A DNA stretch of 64,000 nucleotides, taken from positions 38,919 to 102,918 of the forward strand of contig QHSI01000098.1 of assembly GCA_003221515.1 (NCBI GenBank), in the 5' to 3' direction. Shown here one piece after another: positions 1 to 8,993 of this stretch (position 1 is its first letter; each line of letters begins with the position of its first letter). The notes below the pieces were generated by a model that was not told where the DNA came from, did no database searches, and worked only from the letters and a program-made list of their open reading frames with translations. Both the position numbers and the translations under genes were made by a program. The DNA is from Candidatus Rokuibacteriota bacterium (lineage in GTDB: Bacteria; Methylomirabilota; Methylomirabilia; Rokubacteriales; CSP1-6).

Positions 1-1
1 G

Positions 2-586
2 CTGGACGAGGTCGTCCGCGACGTCGAGACCGCGTACGGCCGCATCACGGATCTGCGCGCCGAGGTCAGCCAGTCGTCCTTCAACAAGAGCCTCAACCAG
101 ACCATCCCGGCCAAGGGCACCGTCTATCTCAAGAAGGGTGGCAAGCTCCGCTGGGAGTACACCGAGCCGACGGCGCAGGAGATCGTCTCGGACGGCAAGA
201 AGCTCTGGGTGTACACGCCGACGCTGAACCAGGCCAACGTGGGCGACGCGCCGGCGGCGCTGGCCGGCCCCGCCGGGAGCTTTCTGGCCGGGCTCGGTCG
301 CCTGCGCGCCGAGTTCACCGTGCGCTTCCTGAACCCGGCGCAGCCGAAGGACGCCGAGGGCAACTGGGTGCTCGATCTCACGCCGAAGCAGCCGCTGCCG
401 ACGCTCAGCCGCCTGATCCTCTCGCTGGAGCCTCGTGGCTGGGAGGCCCGGAAGGCCATCGTGCACGATCAGTTCGACAACACCGTGACGATGAAGTTCA
501 CGAAGATGGTGGTGAACAGCGGGCTGCCGGAGCGGACGTTCACCTTCGTGGCGCCGAAGGGCGTCGCGATCGTGCCCCTCCGGTAG
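2..586 (+). CDS. lolA: Outer membrane lipoprotein carrier protein LolA family (5' truncated by window edge)
   Basis: Frame 2 is open from base 2; translation ..VETAYGRITDLRAEVSQSSFNKSLNQTIPAKGTVYLKKGGKLRWEYTEPTAQEIVSDGKKLWVYTP.. has the LolA pattern. Confidence 0.85.
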   Translation: MDEVVRDVETAYGRITDLRAEVSQSSFNKSLNQTIPAKGTVYLKKGGKLRWEYTEPTAQEIVSDGKKLWVYTPTLNQANVGDAPAALAGPAGSFLAGLGRLRAEFTVRFLNPAQPKDAEGNWVLDLTPKQPLPTLSRLILSLEPRGWEARKAIVHDQFDNTVTMKFTKMVVNSGLPERTFTFVAPKGVAIVPLR

Positions 587-598
587 GCGGAGACGACG

Positions 599-1096
599 AT
601 GGCCGCCGAGAACTCCTTCGACATCGCGTGCAAGATCGACATGCAGGAAGTCACCAACGCGCTCGACCAGGCGCGGCGGGAGGTCTCGACCCGCTACGAC
701 CTCAAGGGCTCGAAGTGCGAGATCACGCTGGAGAAGACCGACATCACGGTGCTGGCGCCGGACGACATGAAGGTCAAGGCGCTCGTCGACATCTTGCAGT
801 CGCGCCTGCACAAGCGGGGCGTGCCGCTCAAGGCGCTCACCTACGGCGACGTCGAGCAGGCCTCGGGCGGGGCGCTCCGGCAGAAGATCTCACTGCAGCA
901 GGGGATCCCGATCGAGCGCGCCCGCGAGATCGTGCGCCTGATCAAGGACACCAAGATCCGGGTCCAGGCGTCGATCCAGGAGGATCAGGTCCGGGTGGCC
1001 GGCAAGAACCGGGATGACCTTCAAAAGATCATCACGCTGCTGCGAGACAAGGACCTCGGCATCGCCCTGCAGTTCACGAACTACCGCAGCGTGTAG
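599..1096 (+). CDS. yajQ: YajQ family cyclic-di-GMP/nucleotide-binding protein (DUF520)
   Basis: [42 protein letters not shown], characteristic YajQ start. Confidence 0.95.
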   Translation: MAAENSFDIACKIDMQEVTNALDQARREVSTRYDLKGSKCEITLEKTDITVLAPDDMKVKALVDILQSRLHKRGVPLKALTYGDVEQASGGALRQKISLQQGIPIERAREIVRLIKDTKIRVQASIQEDQVRVAGKNRDDLQKIITLLRDKDLGIALQFTNYRSV

Positions 1097-1441
1097 CTAG
1101 ACCTGCTCTTCGAGCTCCTCGGCCTGGAGGGCGGTCCACGTCTCCGAGTTCTCGAAGCGGACCGAGGTGAACTCGATCGCGATGCCCGCCTTGCCGTCGA
1201 GTCGCTCGACCCGCACGACCCGCCCCGCCGCTTCGAGCTGCACCGGCGGCATCGGGTGAAGGTCGTTCAGGATGAGCGAGACGTGCAGCGTGCGGCCGAG
1301 CTCGAGCGGCTCGGCGAGCTCGAAGAACAATCCCGAGTTGCTGATGTTGCGCGCGAGGCCCCGGCCGTTCGGCACCTCGATGGGCGCCACGAGCCGGTGA
1401 CGCGGCGACCGCGTTTGGCGGCGCGTCTTGCGTTTTTCCAT
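1097..1441 (-). CDS. PilZ domain protein
   Basis: MEKRKTRRQTRSPRHRLVAPIEV..GRGLARNISNSGLFFEL: RxxxR plus (D/N)xSxxG-like PilZ motifs. Confidence 0.75.
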   Translation of the reverse strand: MEKRKTRRQTRSPRHRLVAPIEVPNGRGLARNISNSGLFFELAEPLELGRTLHVSLILNDLHPMPPVQLEAAGRVVRVERLDGKAGIAIEFTSVRFENSETWTALQAEELEEQV

Positions 1442-1516
1442 ACTCTTTCAATGGTACCCGGAGCCTCCACCAGGACAAAGGGATCTCGCTCGGACACGGT
1501 ATACTGGCGTCCGGAA

Positions 1517-2833
1517 ATGAACGTCCATTTGACGACGCTCGGCTGCCCCAAGAACCAGGTCGATTCCGAGCTGATGCTCGGCATGTTGACCGAGGCGGGA
1601 TTTCCGCTCGCCGAGCGGGCCGAGGACGCCGAGTGCGTGATCGTGAACACCTGCGCCTTCATCGACCACGCGCGGCAAGAATCGGTCGACACGATCCTGG
1701 AGCTCGCGAAGCTGAAAGAGCACGGCTCCTGCCGGGCCCTGATCGTCACCGGCTGCCTGACCCAGCGCTATGGCGGCGATATCCTCAAAGAAATGCCGGA
1801 GATCGATGGCATTCTTGGAACGTCGAATCTCTCGCGGATCGTCGACCTCGTCCGTCAGGCCGCCGGCCGCCACGACTGGGCGACGTCGGCGCCGCCGGGG
1901 TATCTCTACGACGCCACCACGCCGCGGCTCCTGGCCGCCCGCGCGCCGTACGCGTACGTGAAGATCGCGGAAGGCTGCGACATGGGCTGCACGTTCTGCG
2001 CGATTCCCCAGTTCCGCGGGCGCCATCGGAGCCGAGCCCTTCCGGATATCGTGAAGGAGGTCGAGGGGCTCGCGGCCCGCGGCATCCAGGAAGCGATTCT
2101 CGTCTCGCAGGACACCCTCGCCTACGGGCGCGATCTGCCGGGCAACGGAGACATCGCCGACCTTCTCCTGGCGCTCGGCGAGACGCGGATGCCGTGGATC
2201 CGCCCGATGTACCTCCATCCCGCCCACGTCAACGAGCGACTCATCGCGCGGTGGGCGCGCGCCCGGGTCGTGCCATACCTCGACCTGCCGGTGCAGCACG
2301 GCGACGACGGCGTGCTGCGCGCGATGCGGCGGGCGGTGACCGCGAAGCGGATGAAGGAGATCGTCGGCGCGTTCCGCGAGGCGATCCCCGGGTTGACCGT
2401 CCGGACCACCGTGCTCGTCGGCTTTCCGGGCGAATCGGAGGCGGCATTCCAGAACCTCCTCGAGTTCCTGGACGAAACCCGCTTCGACCGCCTCGGCGTC
2501 TTCACGTATTCGCCCGAAGAGGGAACGCCGTCGCCCGCGTACGCCGACCAGGTGCCCGCCGAGGTCGCAGCCGAGCGCGCCGCGCTCGTCCAGGAGCGGC
2601 AGGACGCGCTGGCCTGGGAGCGCACCGCGGCACTCGCGGGGTCGGTCACCGACGTTCTGGTGGACGGCCCGAGCGAGGACCCCGCGTTCGCGTGGGAGGG
2701 AAGAACCGCCGGCCAGGCACCCGAGATCGACGGCGTCGTCTATCTGCGCGACGCCGACCTGACCGCGGGCCACTTCGTGCGCATTCGGATCGTCGAGGCC
2801 GAAGGGTACGAGCTCGTCGGCGAGCGCGCCTAG
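1517..2833 (+). CDS. rimO: Ribosomal protein S12 methylthiotransferase RimO (radical SAM)
   Basis: MNVHLTTLGCPKNQVDSELMLG.. and radical SAM CDMGCTFCAIP; start moved from the ORF-track start to the ATG at 1517. Confidence 0.93.
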   Translation: MNVHLTTLGCPKNQVDSELMLGMLTEAGFPLAERAEDAECVIVNTCAFIDHARQESVDTILELAKLKEHGSCRALIVTGCLTQRYGGDILKEMPEIDGILGTSNLSRIVDLVRQAAGRHDWATSAPPGYLYDATTPRLLAARAPYAYVKIAEGCDMGCTFCAIPQFRGRHRSRALPDIVKEVEGLAARGIQEAILVSQDTLAYGRDLPGNGDIADLLLALGETRMPWIRPMYLHPAHVNERLIARWARARVVPYLDLPVQHGDDGVLRAMRRAVTAKRMKEIVGAFREAIPGLTVRTTVLVGFPGESEAAFQNLLEFLDETRFDRLGVFTYSPEEGTPSPAYADQVPAEVAAERAALVQERQDALAWERTAALAGSVTDVLVDGPSEDPAFAWEGRTAGQAPEIDGVVYLRDADLTAGHFVRIRIVEAEGYELVGERA

Positions 2834-2843
2834 CCGCCGCGCG

Positions 2844-3299
2844 GCGGTCGATCGTGTCGCGCTCGTCGTCGCCACCGGCTTCGGCACGGGCTATGCGCCG
2901 GTGGCGCCGGGCACCGTCGGGAGTCTCTTCGTGGCCCTGATCATCTGGCTGGTGCCCTTCGCCCACGCCGGGCTCGTGATCTTCTTCGTCGTCGTCACGC
3001 TCGCCGGCACGTGGGCCGCGCATCGTGCCGAGCGCGTGCTCGGCGGCAAGGATCCTAGCGCGATCGTCATCGACGAGATCGCCGGGATGACGCTCGCGGT
3101 CCTGCCGTTTCCACCGACGCTCGCGGTGCTGGCGGTGGGCTTCGTCCTGTTCCGCATCTTCGACGTGACCAAGCCGTTTCCGGCGCGCGCGAGCCAACAA
3201 CTCCGCGGCGGCGCCGGTATCGTGGTGGATGATCTCATCGCGGGGCTGTACGCTCTGATCGTGATCGCCATCCTCCGCACCACCCTCGGCTGGCCATGA
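2844..3299 (+). CDS. pgpA: Phosphatidylglycerophosphatase A family
   Basis: DRVALVVATGFGTGYAPVAPGTVGSLFVALIIW..DEIAGMTLAVLPFPPT; homologous region extends upstream of the ORF-track M, start codon not obvious. Confidence 0.85.
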   Translation, partial: AVDRVALVVATGFGTGYAPVAPGTVGSLFVALIIWLVPFAHAGLVIFFVVVTLAGTWAAHRAERVLGGKDPSAIVIDEIAGMTLAVLPFPPTLAVLAVGFVLFRIFDVTKPFPARASQQLRGGAGIVVDDLIAGLYALIVIAILRTTLGWP

Positions 3300-4519
3300 C
3301 GGCGAGCGCGTATCTCGTCACGGTCGGCGCGGTGCCCTCGGCCGACGGCGATGGCGCGGCGGTCGCGACGGCGCTCGCCGGCGCCGGGGTCGCGGTCGTG
3401 GCCCGCGCCTTCGTCGAGGACGACGAGACCGCGCTGGAGCGCGCGCTCGGCCCGAGCGACGCGCTGACCGTCGTTCTCGCGGGCGGCGGCGGCTCGGCCG
3501 GCGACATCGTGCGCCGCGTGCTCGCGCGCGTCACCGGCACGCGACTGGTGCTGAACGATCGCGTGCTCGGCGCCCTGGAGGAGTGGTACCGACGCCACGA
3601 TCGACCGCTGCCACGACGCGCGGAGCGCCTCGGTCTCTTGCCGCAGGGTGCGAGCGCGTGGGTGACGACCGACGGCGAAGCGGCGTGGGTGCTCGAAAGC
3701 AGCCGCGGCACCTTCGCGGTGCTCGCGCGCGACGCTGGCGTCGAGACGATGATCGCTCAGCACCTGGTTCCCTTCGCCCGCGCGTGGGCCGGTGGACACG
3801 GACCGGTGCTCCTCCGCACCCTCCGAACGGTCGGACTCAGCCCTGTCGAGGTCGAGGAGCGACTCGTCGACTGGCTGGGCCGCGAGGGCGAGGTGACCGT
3901 GTCGACGATTCCGGCGGAGGGCGAGGTCTGGGTGCGGCTGCGCGCGCGCGCCTCCACGCACGCGGAGGCCGCGGCGGCGCTCTCGAAGGTCGAGGCGGCC
4001 CTCGGCGCGGCCCTGGGCGACGACTGCTACGGCCGCGACGGCGAGACCCTCGAGCAGGTCGTCGGTCGAATGCTGCTCGAGCGCAAGCTGACGCTCGCGG
4101 TGGCCGAGTCCGCCACCGGCGGGCTACTGGGCCATCGTCTGACCAGCGTCCAGGACTCGTCCGGCTACTTCGAGCGCGGCGTGCTCGCGCACTCGAACCA
4201 CGCGAAGGAGGAGATGTTGGGTGTCCCCGAGTCCATCCTGAGAGCCCACGGACCGGTGAGCGCACCGTGCGCCGAGGCGATGGCCCGCGGCGTCGCCGAG
4301 CTGGCGAGCGCGACGTGCGGGCTGGCGATCACGGGCGTCACGGGCCCCGACGGCGGCTCGCCGACGAAGCCGGTGGGCACTGTCTTCGTCGGCCTCGTGC
4401 TCCACGGCCGAGCGGTCGGGCGGCGCTTCGTCTTCGCGGGCGACCGCGCGGCGATCAAGTGGCAGTCGACCCAGGCCGCGCTCGACCTGCTCAGACGATC
4501 CCTCGGAGACACGCCGTGA
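3296..4519 (+). CDS. cinA: CinA family protein (MoaB-like N-terminus, nicotinamide-nucleotide amidase C-terminus)
   Basis: C-terminal LLERKLTLAVAESATGGLLGHRLTSVQDSSGYFERGVLAHSN..AITGVTGPDGGSPTKPVGTVF. Confidence 0.9.
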   Translation: MTASAYLVTVGAVPSADGDGAAVATALAGAGVAVVARAFVEDDETALERALGPSDALTVVLAGGGGSAGDIVRRVLARVTGTRLVLNDRVLGALEEWYRRHDRPLPRRAERLGLLPQGASAWVTTDGEAAWVLESSRGTFAVLARDAGVETMIAQHLVPFARAWAGGHGPVLLRTLRTVGLSPVEVEERLVDWLGREGEVTVSTIPAEGEVWVRLRARASTHAEAAAALSKVEAALGAALGDDCYGRDGETLEQVVGRMLLERKLTLAVAESATGGLLGHRLTSVQDSSGYFERGVLAHSNHAKEEMLGVPESILRAHGPVSAPCAEAMARGVAELASATCGLAITGVTGPDGGSPTKPVGTVFVGLVLHGRAVGRRFVFAGDRAAIKWQSTQAALDLLRRSLGDTP

Positions 4520-5574
4520 GGCGCTGGCTGCTCGGCGTGGCCGTGCTGGCCGCGGCCTGCTCCACGGTGCAGCCGCTCGATCGCGGGCTGACGCTTGCTC
4601 GCCAGGGCCAGTACCGCGAGGCACGCGAGGCGTTCGACGAGGCGATTCGTCGGTCACCCGCGTCCTCGGCCGCCCACTCGCATCGCGCCGACGTCCGCCT
4701 GCGCCTGGGTGAAGTGGACGGCGCGATCGAGGACTACACGAAGGCGCTCGCGCTGGCGCTGAACGATACCGACGTCCTCTTCAATCGAGGCGTGGCGCTG
4801 CTCGCGCGGCACGACTACAAGAACGCGATCGACGACTTCAGCGTGACCCTGGCGGTGAACCCTCGACACGCGCGGGCGCTCTTGGCGCGCGGAACCGCCC
4901 GATCGCTGAGCGGTGACACCGAGCAGGCCCGCGCCGACTGGCTCCGGGCGCTCGAGCTCGAGCCCGACCCGCTGCAGCGAACCGCGATGCAGGCGCTGGT
5001 CGACCTGGCGCGGGCGGTGCCACCAGCGGCTCCCGTTCCCTCGGTGTCTCCGGCTCCCAGCGTCGCCTCGCCAGAACCAGCAGCTGTGGGGCCCGCGGCG
5101 CCGCCGGCTCCCAGCGTGGCGACGTCCGTACCTGGTGCAGCGATGCCGCCAGCTCCCGACGCGGCGCCAGCTACCGAGCTCCCTGCTACCGCAATGGCAC
5201 CGCCAGCCCCCGAAGCCATGCCCCCGGCGGCTGCGCCGGCTGTCACCGCGCCACCGCCGGCCGCAGCCGCCGTGCCGCCTGCCACTGAGGCCGCCACGCC
5301 GCGCGCGGACCCGGCAGCCACGGCGCCCGGCACGACCGCTGCGGTGGTCCCCCAACCGACGCCCGTGCCGGCGCCCGCGACGCCTCCAGTTCCCGCGCCG
5401 GCGACTCCGCCACCCCTCGACAGTCGCGCGCTGACGGCTCGCGCTATCGACAAGGCGCTCCGCGGCGACCACTGGGGCGCGATCGCCGACCTTCGCGAGG
5501 CGCTCGTGAGCGAAACGGACGCCGAGCAGCGCCAGGGAATCCAGAATCTGCTGAAGCTGCTGGATCCTCCGTGA
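4516..5574 (+). CDS. TPR-repeat lipoprotein with long Pro/Ala-rich linker
   Basis: GTG start overlapping the upstream stop; lipobox LAAAC; TPR units LARQGQYREAREAFDEAIRRSP; PAP-rich segment at ~5020-5420. Confidence 0.8.
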   Translation: MRRWLLGVAVLAAACSTVQPLDRGLTLARQGQYREAREAFDEAIRRSPASSAAHSHRADVRLRLGEVDGAIEDYTKALALALNDTDVLFNRGVALLARHDYKNAIDDFSVTLAVNPRHARALLARGTARSLSGDTEQARADWLRALELEPDPLQRTAMQALVDLARAVPPAAPVPSVSPAPSVASPEPAAVGPAAPPAPSVATSVPGAAMPPAPDAAPATELPATAMAPPAPEAMPPAAAPAVTAPPPAAAAVPPATEAATPRADPAATAPGTTAAVVPQPTPVPAPATPPVPAPATPPPLDSRALTARAIDKALRGDHWGAIADLREALVSETDAEQRQGIQNLLKLLDPP

Positions 5575-6146
5575 TAGACACGATCCGCTCCTTCGTGGCG
5601 GTCCTGCTCGAGGGCGCCGTGCGGGGCGAGCTCGCGGCAGCGATCGAGAGACTTCGGCCGGTGTCTCGTGACGTGGCGTGGGTGAATCCAGGGAACATCC
5701 ACCTGACGGTCAAGTTCCTCGGGAACGTCGATCGGGATCGGCTCGACCCGATCGTCGCGGCACTCACCGGCGCCCTCGGCGAGGCTGGGGCCTTCGACGC
5801 CACGATTCGCGGCCTCGGCGCCTTTCCCTCGCTCGCTCGCCCTCGTGTGATCTGGGCCGGTGTGACGGAGGGCGCGGACGCGATGGTCGAGGCGGCCGGC
5901 CGCGTGGACGAGGCGCTCGCGGCGGTTGGCTTTCCCCGAGAGGCGCGGCCCTTCTCGCCGCACGCCACCCTCGGCCGGGTGCGCAGGCCCGGGGCGAATC
6001 CGACCCTCGCGAGCGCCCTGCGGGCCGAAGAGGCGAGCGAGTTCGGCCGGATCCACGTGGCCGGCGTTCGGCTCATGCGCAGCGAGCTGTCCCCGCGCGG
6101 CGCCCACTACACCGAGCTGGCCACGGTGGCGCTCGGATTGTCATAG
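5571..6146 (+). CDS. thpR: RNA 2',3'-cyclic phosphodiesterase (ThpR/LigT)
   Basis: Two HxTx motifs: HLTVKFLG and HATLGRVR. Confidence 0.9.
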   Translation: MIDTIRSFVAVLLEGAVRGELAAAIERLRPVSRDVAWVNPGNIHLTVKFLGNVDRDRLDPIVAALTGALGEAGAFDATIRGLGAFPSLARPRVIWAGVTEGADAMVEAAGRVDEALAAVGFPREARPFSPHATLGRVRRPGANPTLASALRAEEASEFGRIHVAGVRLMRSELSPRGAHYTELATVALGLS

Positions 6147-6176
6147 GCGCGCCCCGGCTGGCGGGGGCTGTGTCTG

Positions 6177-6190
6177 AATGTCCGGACATT
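6177..6190. promoter_or_regulatory. Perfect 14-bp palindrome AATGTCCGGACATT upstream of recA (candidate operator)
   Basis: Direct reading; ~91 bp before the recA ATG. Confidence 0.45.
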
Positions 6191-6280
6191 GACGCCGCCG
6201 CCGACCGGCACCTAGAATGCTTGAAAGCGGAAAAATTCGTCGAGCAGCGAGCGATCGGGAGAAGATTCGAGGAGATGCGA

Positions 6281-7300
<1,020 letters not shown>

Positions 7301-7309
7301 GAGCTCTTC

Positions 7310-8470
7310 ATGCCGATGGAATTCGACAAGCTCCTGATCACCGGCGTCGAGCGCGGCGCCTCCGACCTCCACCTGAAGGCCAACACGCCCGTCATCCTCC
7401 GCATTCACGGGCGCCTGGTGCCCCAGGGCGATCTCGGCGTCATCACCGCCGAGGACATGGACGCGATCGCCCGCCGCTGCCTCAGCGAGCGGATGTACGC
7501 ACAGCTCAAGGACGGCCGCGAGGTCGACTCTGCGTACGCCGTGCCCAACTTCGGCCGCTTCCGCGTGAACATGTTCCTGGCCCTCGGCGCCGTGCGGGCC
7601 GTGCTGCGATCGATCCCGTCCAAGAAGCCGAAGTTCGACGAGATCGGGTTGCCGCCGGTGCTCGAGCAGCTCGCCATGGAGCGCCGCGGACTCGTGCTGG
7701 TCACCGGCATCACCGGCTCCGGTAAGTCGACGACGCTCGCGTCGATGGTCGACTACATCAACCGGACGCGGAACGACCACATCATCACGATCGAGGATCC
7801 GATCGAGTTCACCCACGACGACATCGGCTGCGTGGTCAGCCAACGCGAGATCGGCCACGACTCGCCGTCCTTCGCCACCGCGCTCCGCGCCGCCCTCCGC
7901 GAGGACCCGGACGTCATTCTCGTCGGCGAGATGCGCGACCCCGAGACGATGTCGGTGGCGCTCCACGCCGCGGAGACGGGCCACCTGGTCTTCTCGACGC
8001 TCCATACCCTGAACGCGGGTGAGACCGTCAACCGGATCATCGGGACGTTCCCGCCCCACCAGGAGCAGCAGATCCGGGATCAGCTCGCGGCCGTTGTCGT
8101 CGGCATCGTCTCCCAACGCCTCATCCCCAAGATCGGCGGCGAGGGGCGTATCCCGGCCGTCGAGGTGCTGGTCGGCACCGGCGCCATCAAGGACTGCATC
8201 CGGGACGCGAAGCGGACCCCGGAGATCGGCTCGTTCATCGCGCAGGGCCAGTCACAGTACGGCATGCAGACGTTCGACCAGTGTCTGCTGAGGCTCTACC
8301 GCGACGGAATCATCTCGTACGAGACCGCGCGGGAGGCGGCGACCAACGCCGACGACTTCGACCTCAAGGTCCGGGGCATCTTCTCGACGGGCGAGCAGTC
8401 GTTCGAGCAGAAGCGGGACGAGCGCTCCCCCGTCGCGCCGACCGGCAGCTCGTTCTTCAAGAGACAGTAA
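7310..8470 (+). CDS. pilT: Type IV pilus twitching motility ATPase PilT
   Basis: GASDLHLKANTPVILRIHGRL..GITGSGKSTTLASMVDYIN..LVGEMRDPETMSVALHAAETGHLVFSTLHT. Confidence 0.95.
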   Translation: MPMEFDKLLITGVERGASDLHLKANTPVILRIHGRLVPQGDLGVITAEDMDAIARRCLSERMYAQLKDGREVDSAYAVPNFGRFRVNMFLALGAVRAVLRSIPSKKPKFDEIGLPPVLEQLAMERRGLVLVTGITGSGKSTTLASMVDYINRTRNDHIITIEDPIEFTHDDIGCVVSQREIGHDSPSFATALRAALREDPDVILVGEMRDPETMSVALHAAETGHLVFSTLHTLNAGETVNRIIGTFPPHQEQQIRDQLAAVVVGIVSQRLIPKIGGEGRIPAVEVLVGTGAIKDCIRDAKRTPEIGSFIAQGQSQYGMQTFDQCLLRLYRDGIISYETAREAATNADDFDLKVRGIFSTGEQSFEQKRDERSPVAPTGSSFFKRQ

Positions 8471-8967
8471 TCGCGGCCAGGCGCGGTCTGCGCGAGCCAC
8501 TCGACACGCGGGCCGCGCGCCTGGTTGCGGCCGATCTCCTCTCACGCCGTCCCTGGACGACGCGCGATCTGGCGGCGCGCCTGCGCCGGCGCGGCGCGCC
8601 GGCGGCCGTGGCCGCCGAAGTCGTCGCCGATCTCACCGCGCGAGGCTATCTCGACGACGCCGCGTTCGCCCACCACTGGGCGGCCGCGCGCGCGGCCCGC
8701 GGCTACGGTCCGGCGCGCCTGCGCGCGGAGCTGCGGGCGCGCGGCGTCGGCACGCCGCTGATCGACGCGGCGCTCGCCGCGCTCGACCATGACGCCGAGC
8801 TCGAGCGAGCGCGCGCGGTGGCGCGGCGACGTCTGCCGGCGCTCCGGCGCGCCGACCGCGCCCGCACCGCCGCGCGGCTGCGCGATCATCTGCTGCGCCG
8901 CGGGTACGCCGCGGCCGTCGTCGCGCGGGTCGTGCGCGAGAGCGCGGGCGTCGCCCGGGAGGAGTGA
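8470..8967 (+). CDS. recX: RecX family regulatory protein
   Basis: RPWTTRDLAARLRRRGAPAAVAAEVVADLTARGYLDDAAFAHHWAAARAARGYGPARLRAELRARGV; no ATG/GTG/TTG near the start, in-frame ATC overlaps the pilT stop. Confidence 0.85.
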   Translation: MAARRGLREPLDTRAARLVAADLLSRRPWTTRDLAARLRRRGAPAAVAAEVVADLTARGYLDDAAFAHHWAAARAARGYGPARLRAELRARGVGTPLIDAALAALDHDAELERARAVARRRLPALRRADRARTAARLRDHLLRRGYAAAVVARVVRESAGVAREE

Positions 8968-8993
8968 AAGGCGATGATACAATTGGCCTTCCA

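Noticed and set aside
1448-2887. 479-aa minus-strand ORF antisense to rimO
   Set aside because: Arg/Gly/Asp-rich shadow ORF typical of high-GC DNA; the plus strand encodes a clear RimO.
5020-5420. PAP-rich segment considered as a tandem DNA repeat
   Set aside because: Low-complexity Pro/Ala coding without a fixed repeat unit; probably a disordered periplasmic linker.
4815-6107. 430-aa minus-strand ORF with Ala/Gly repeats
   Set aside because: Shadow of the Pro/Ala-rich TPR lipoprotein linker and thpR.
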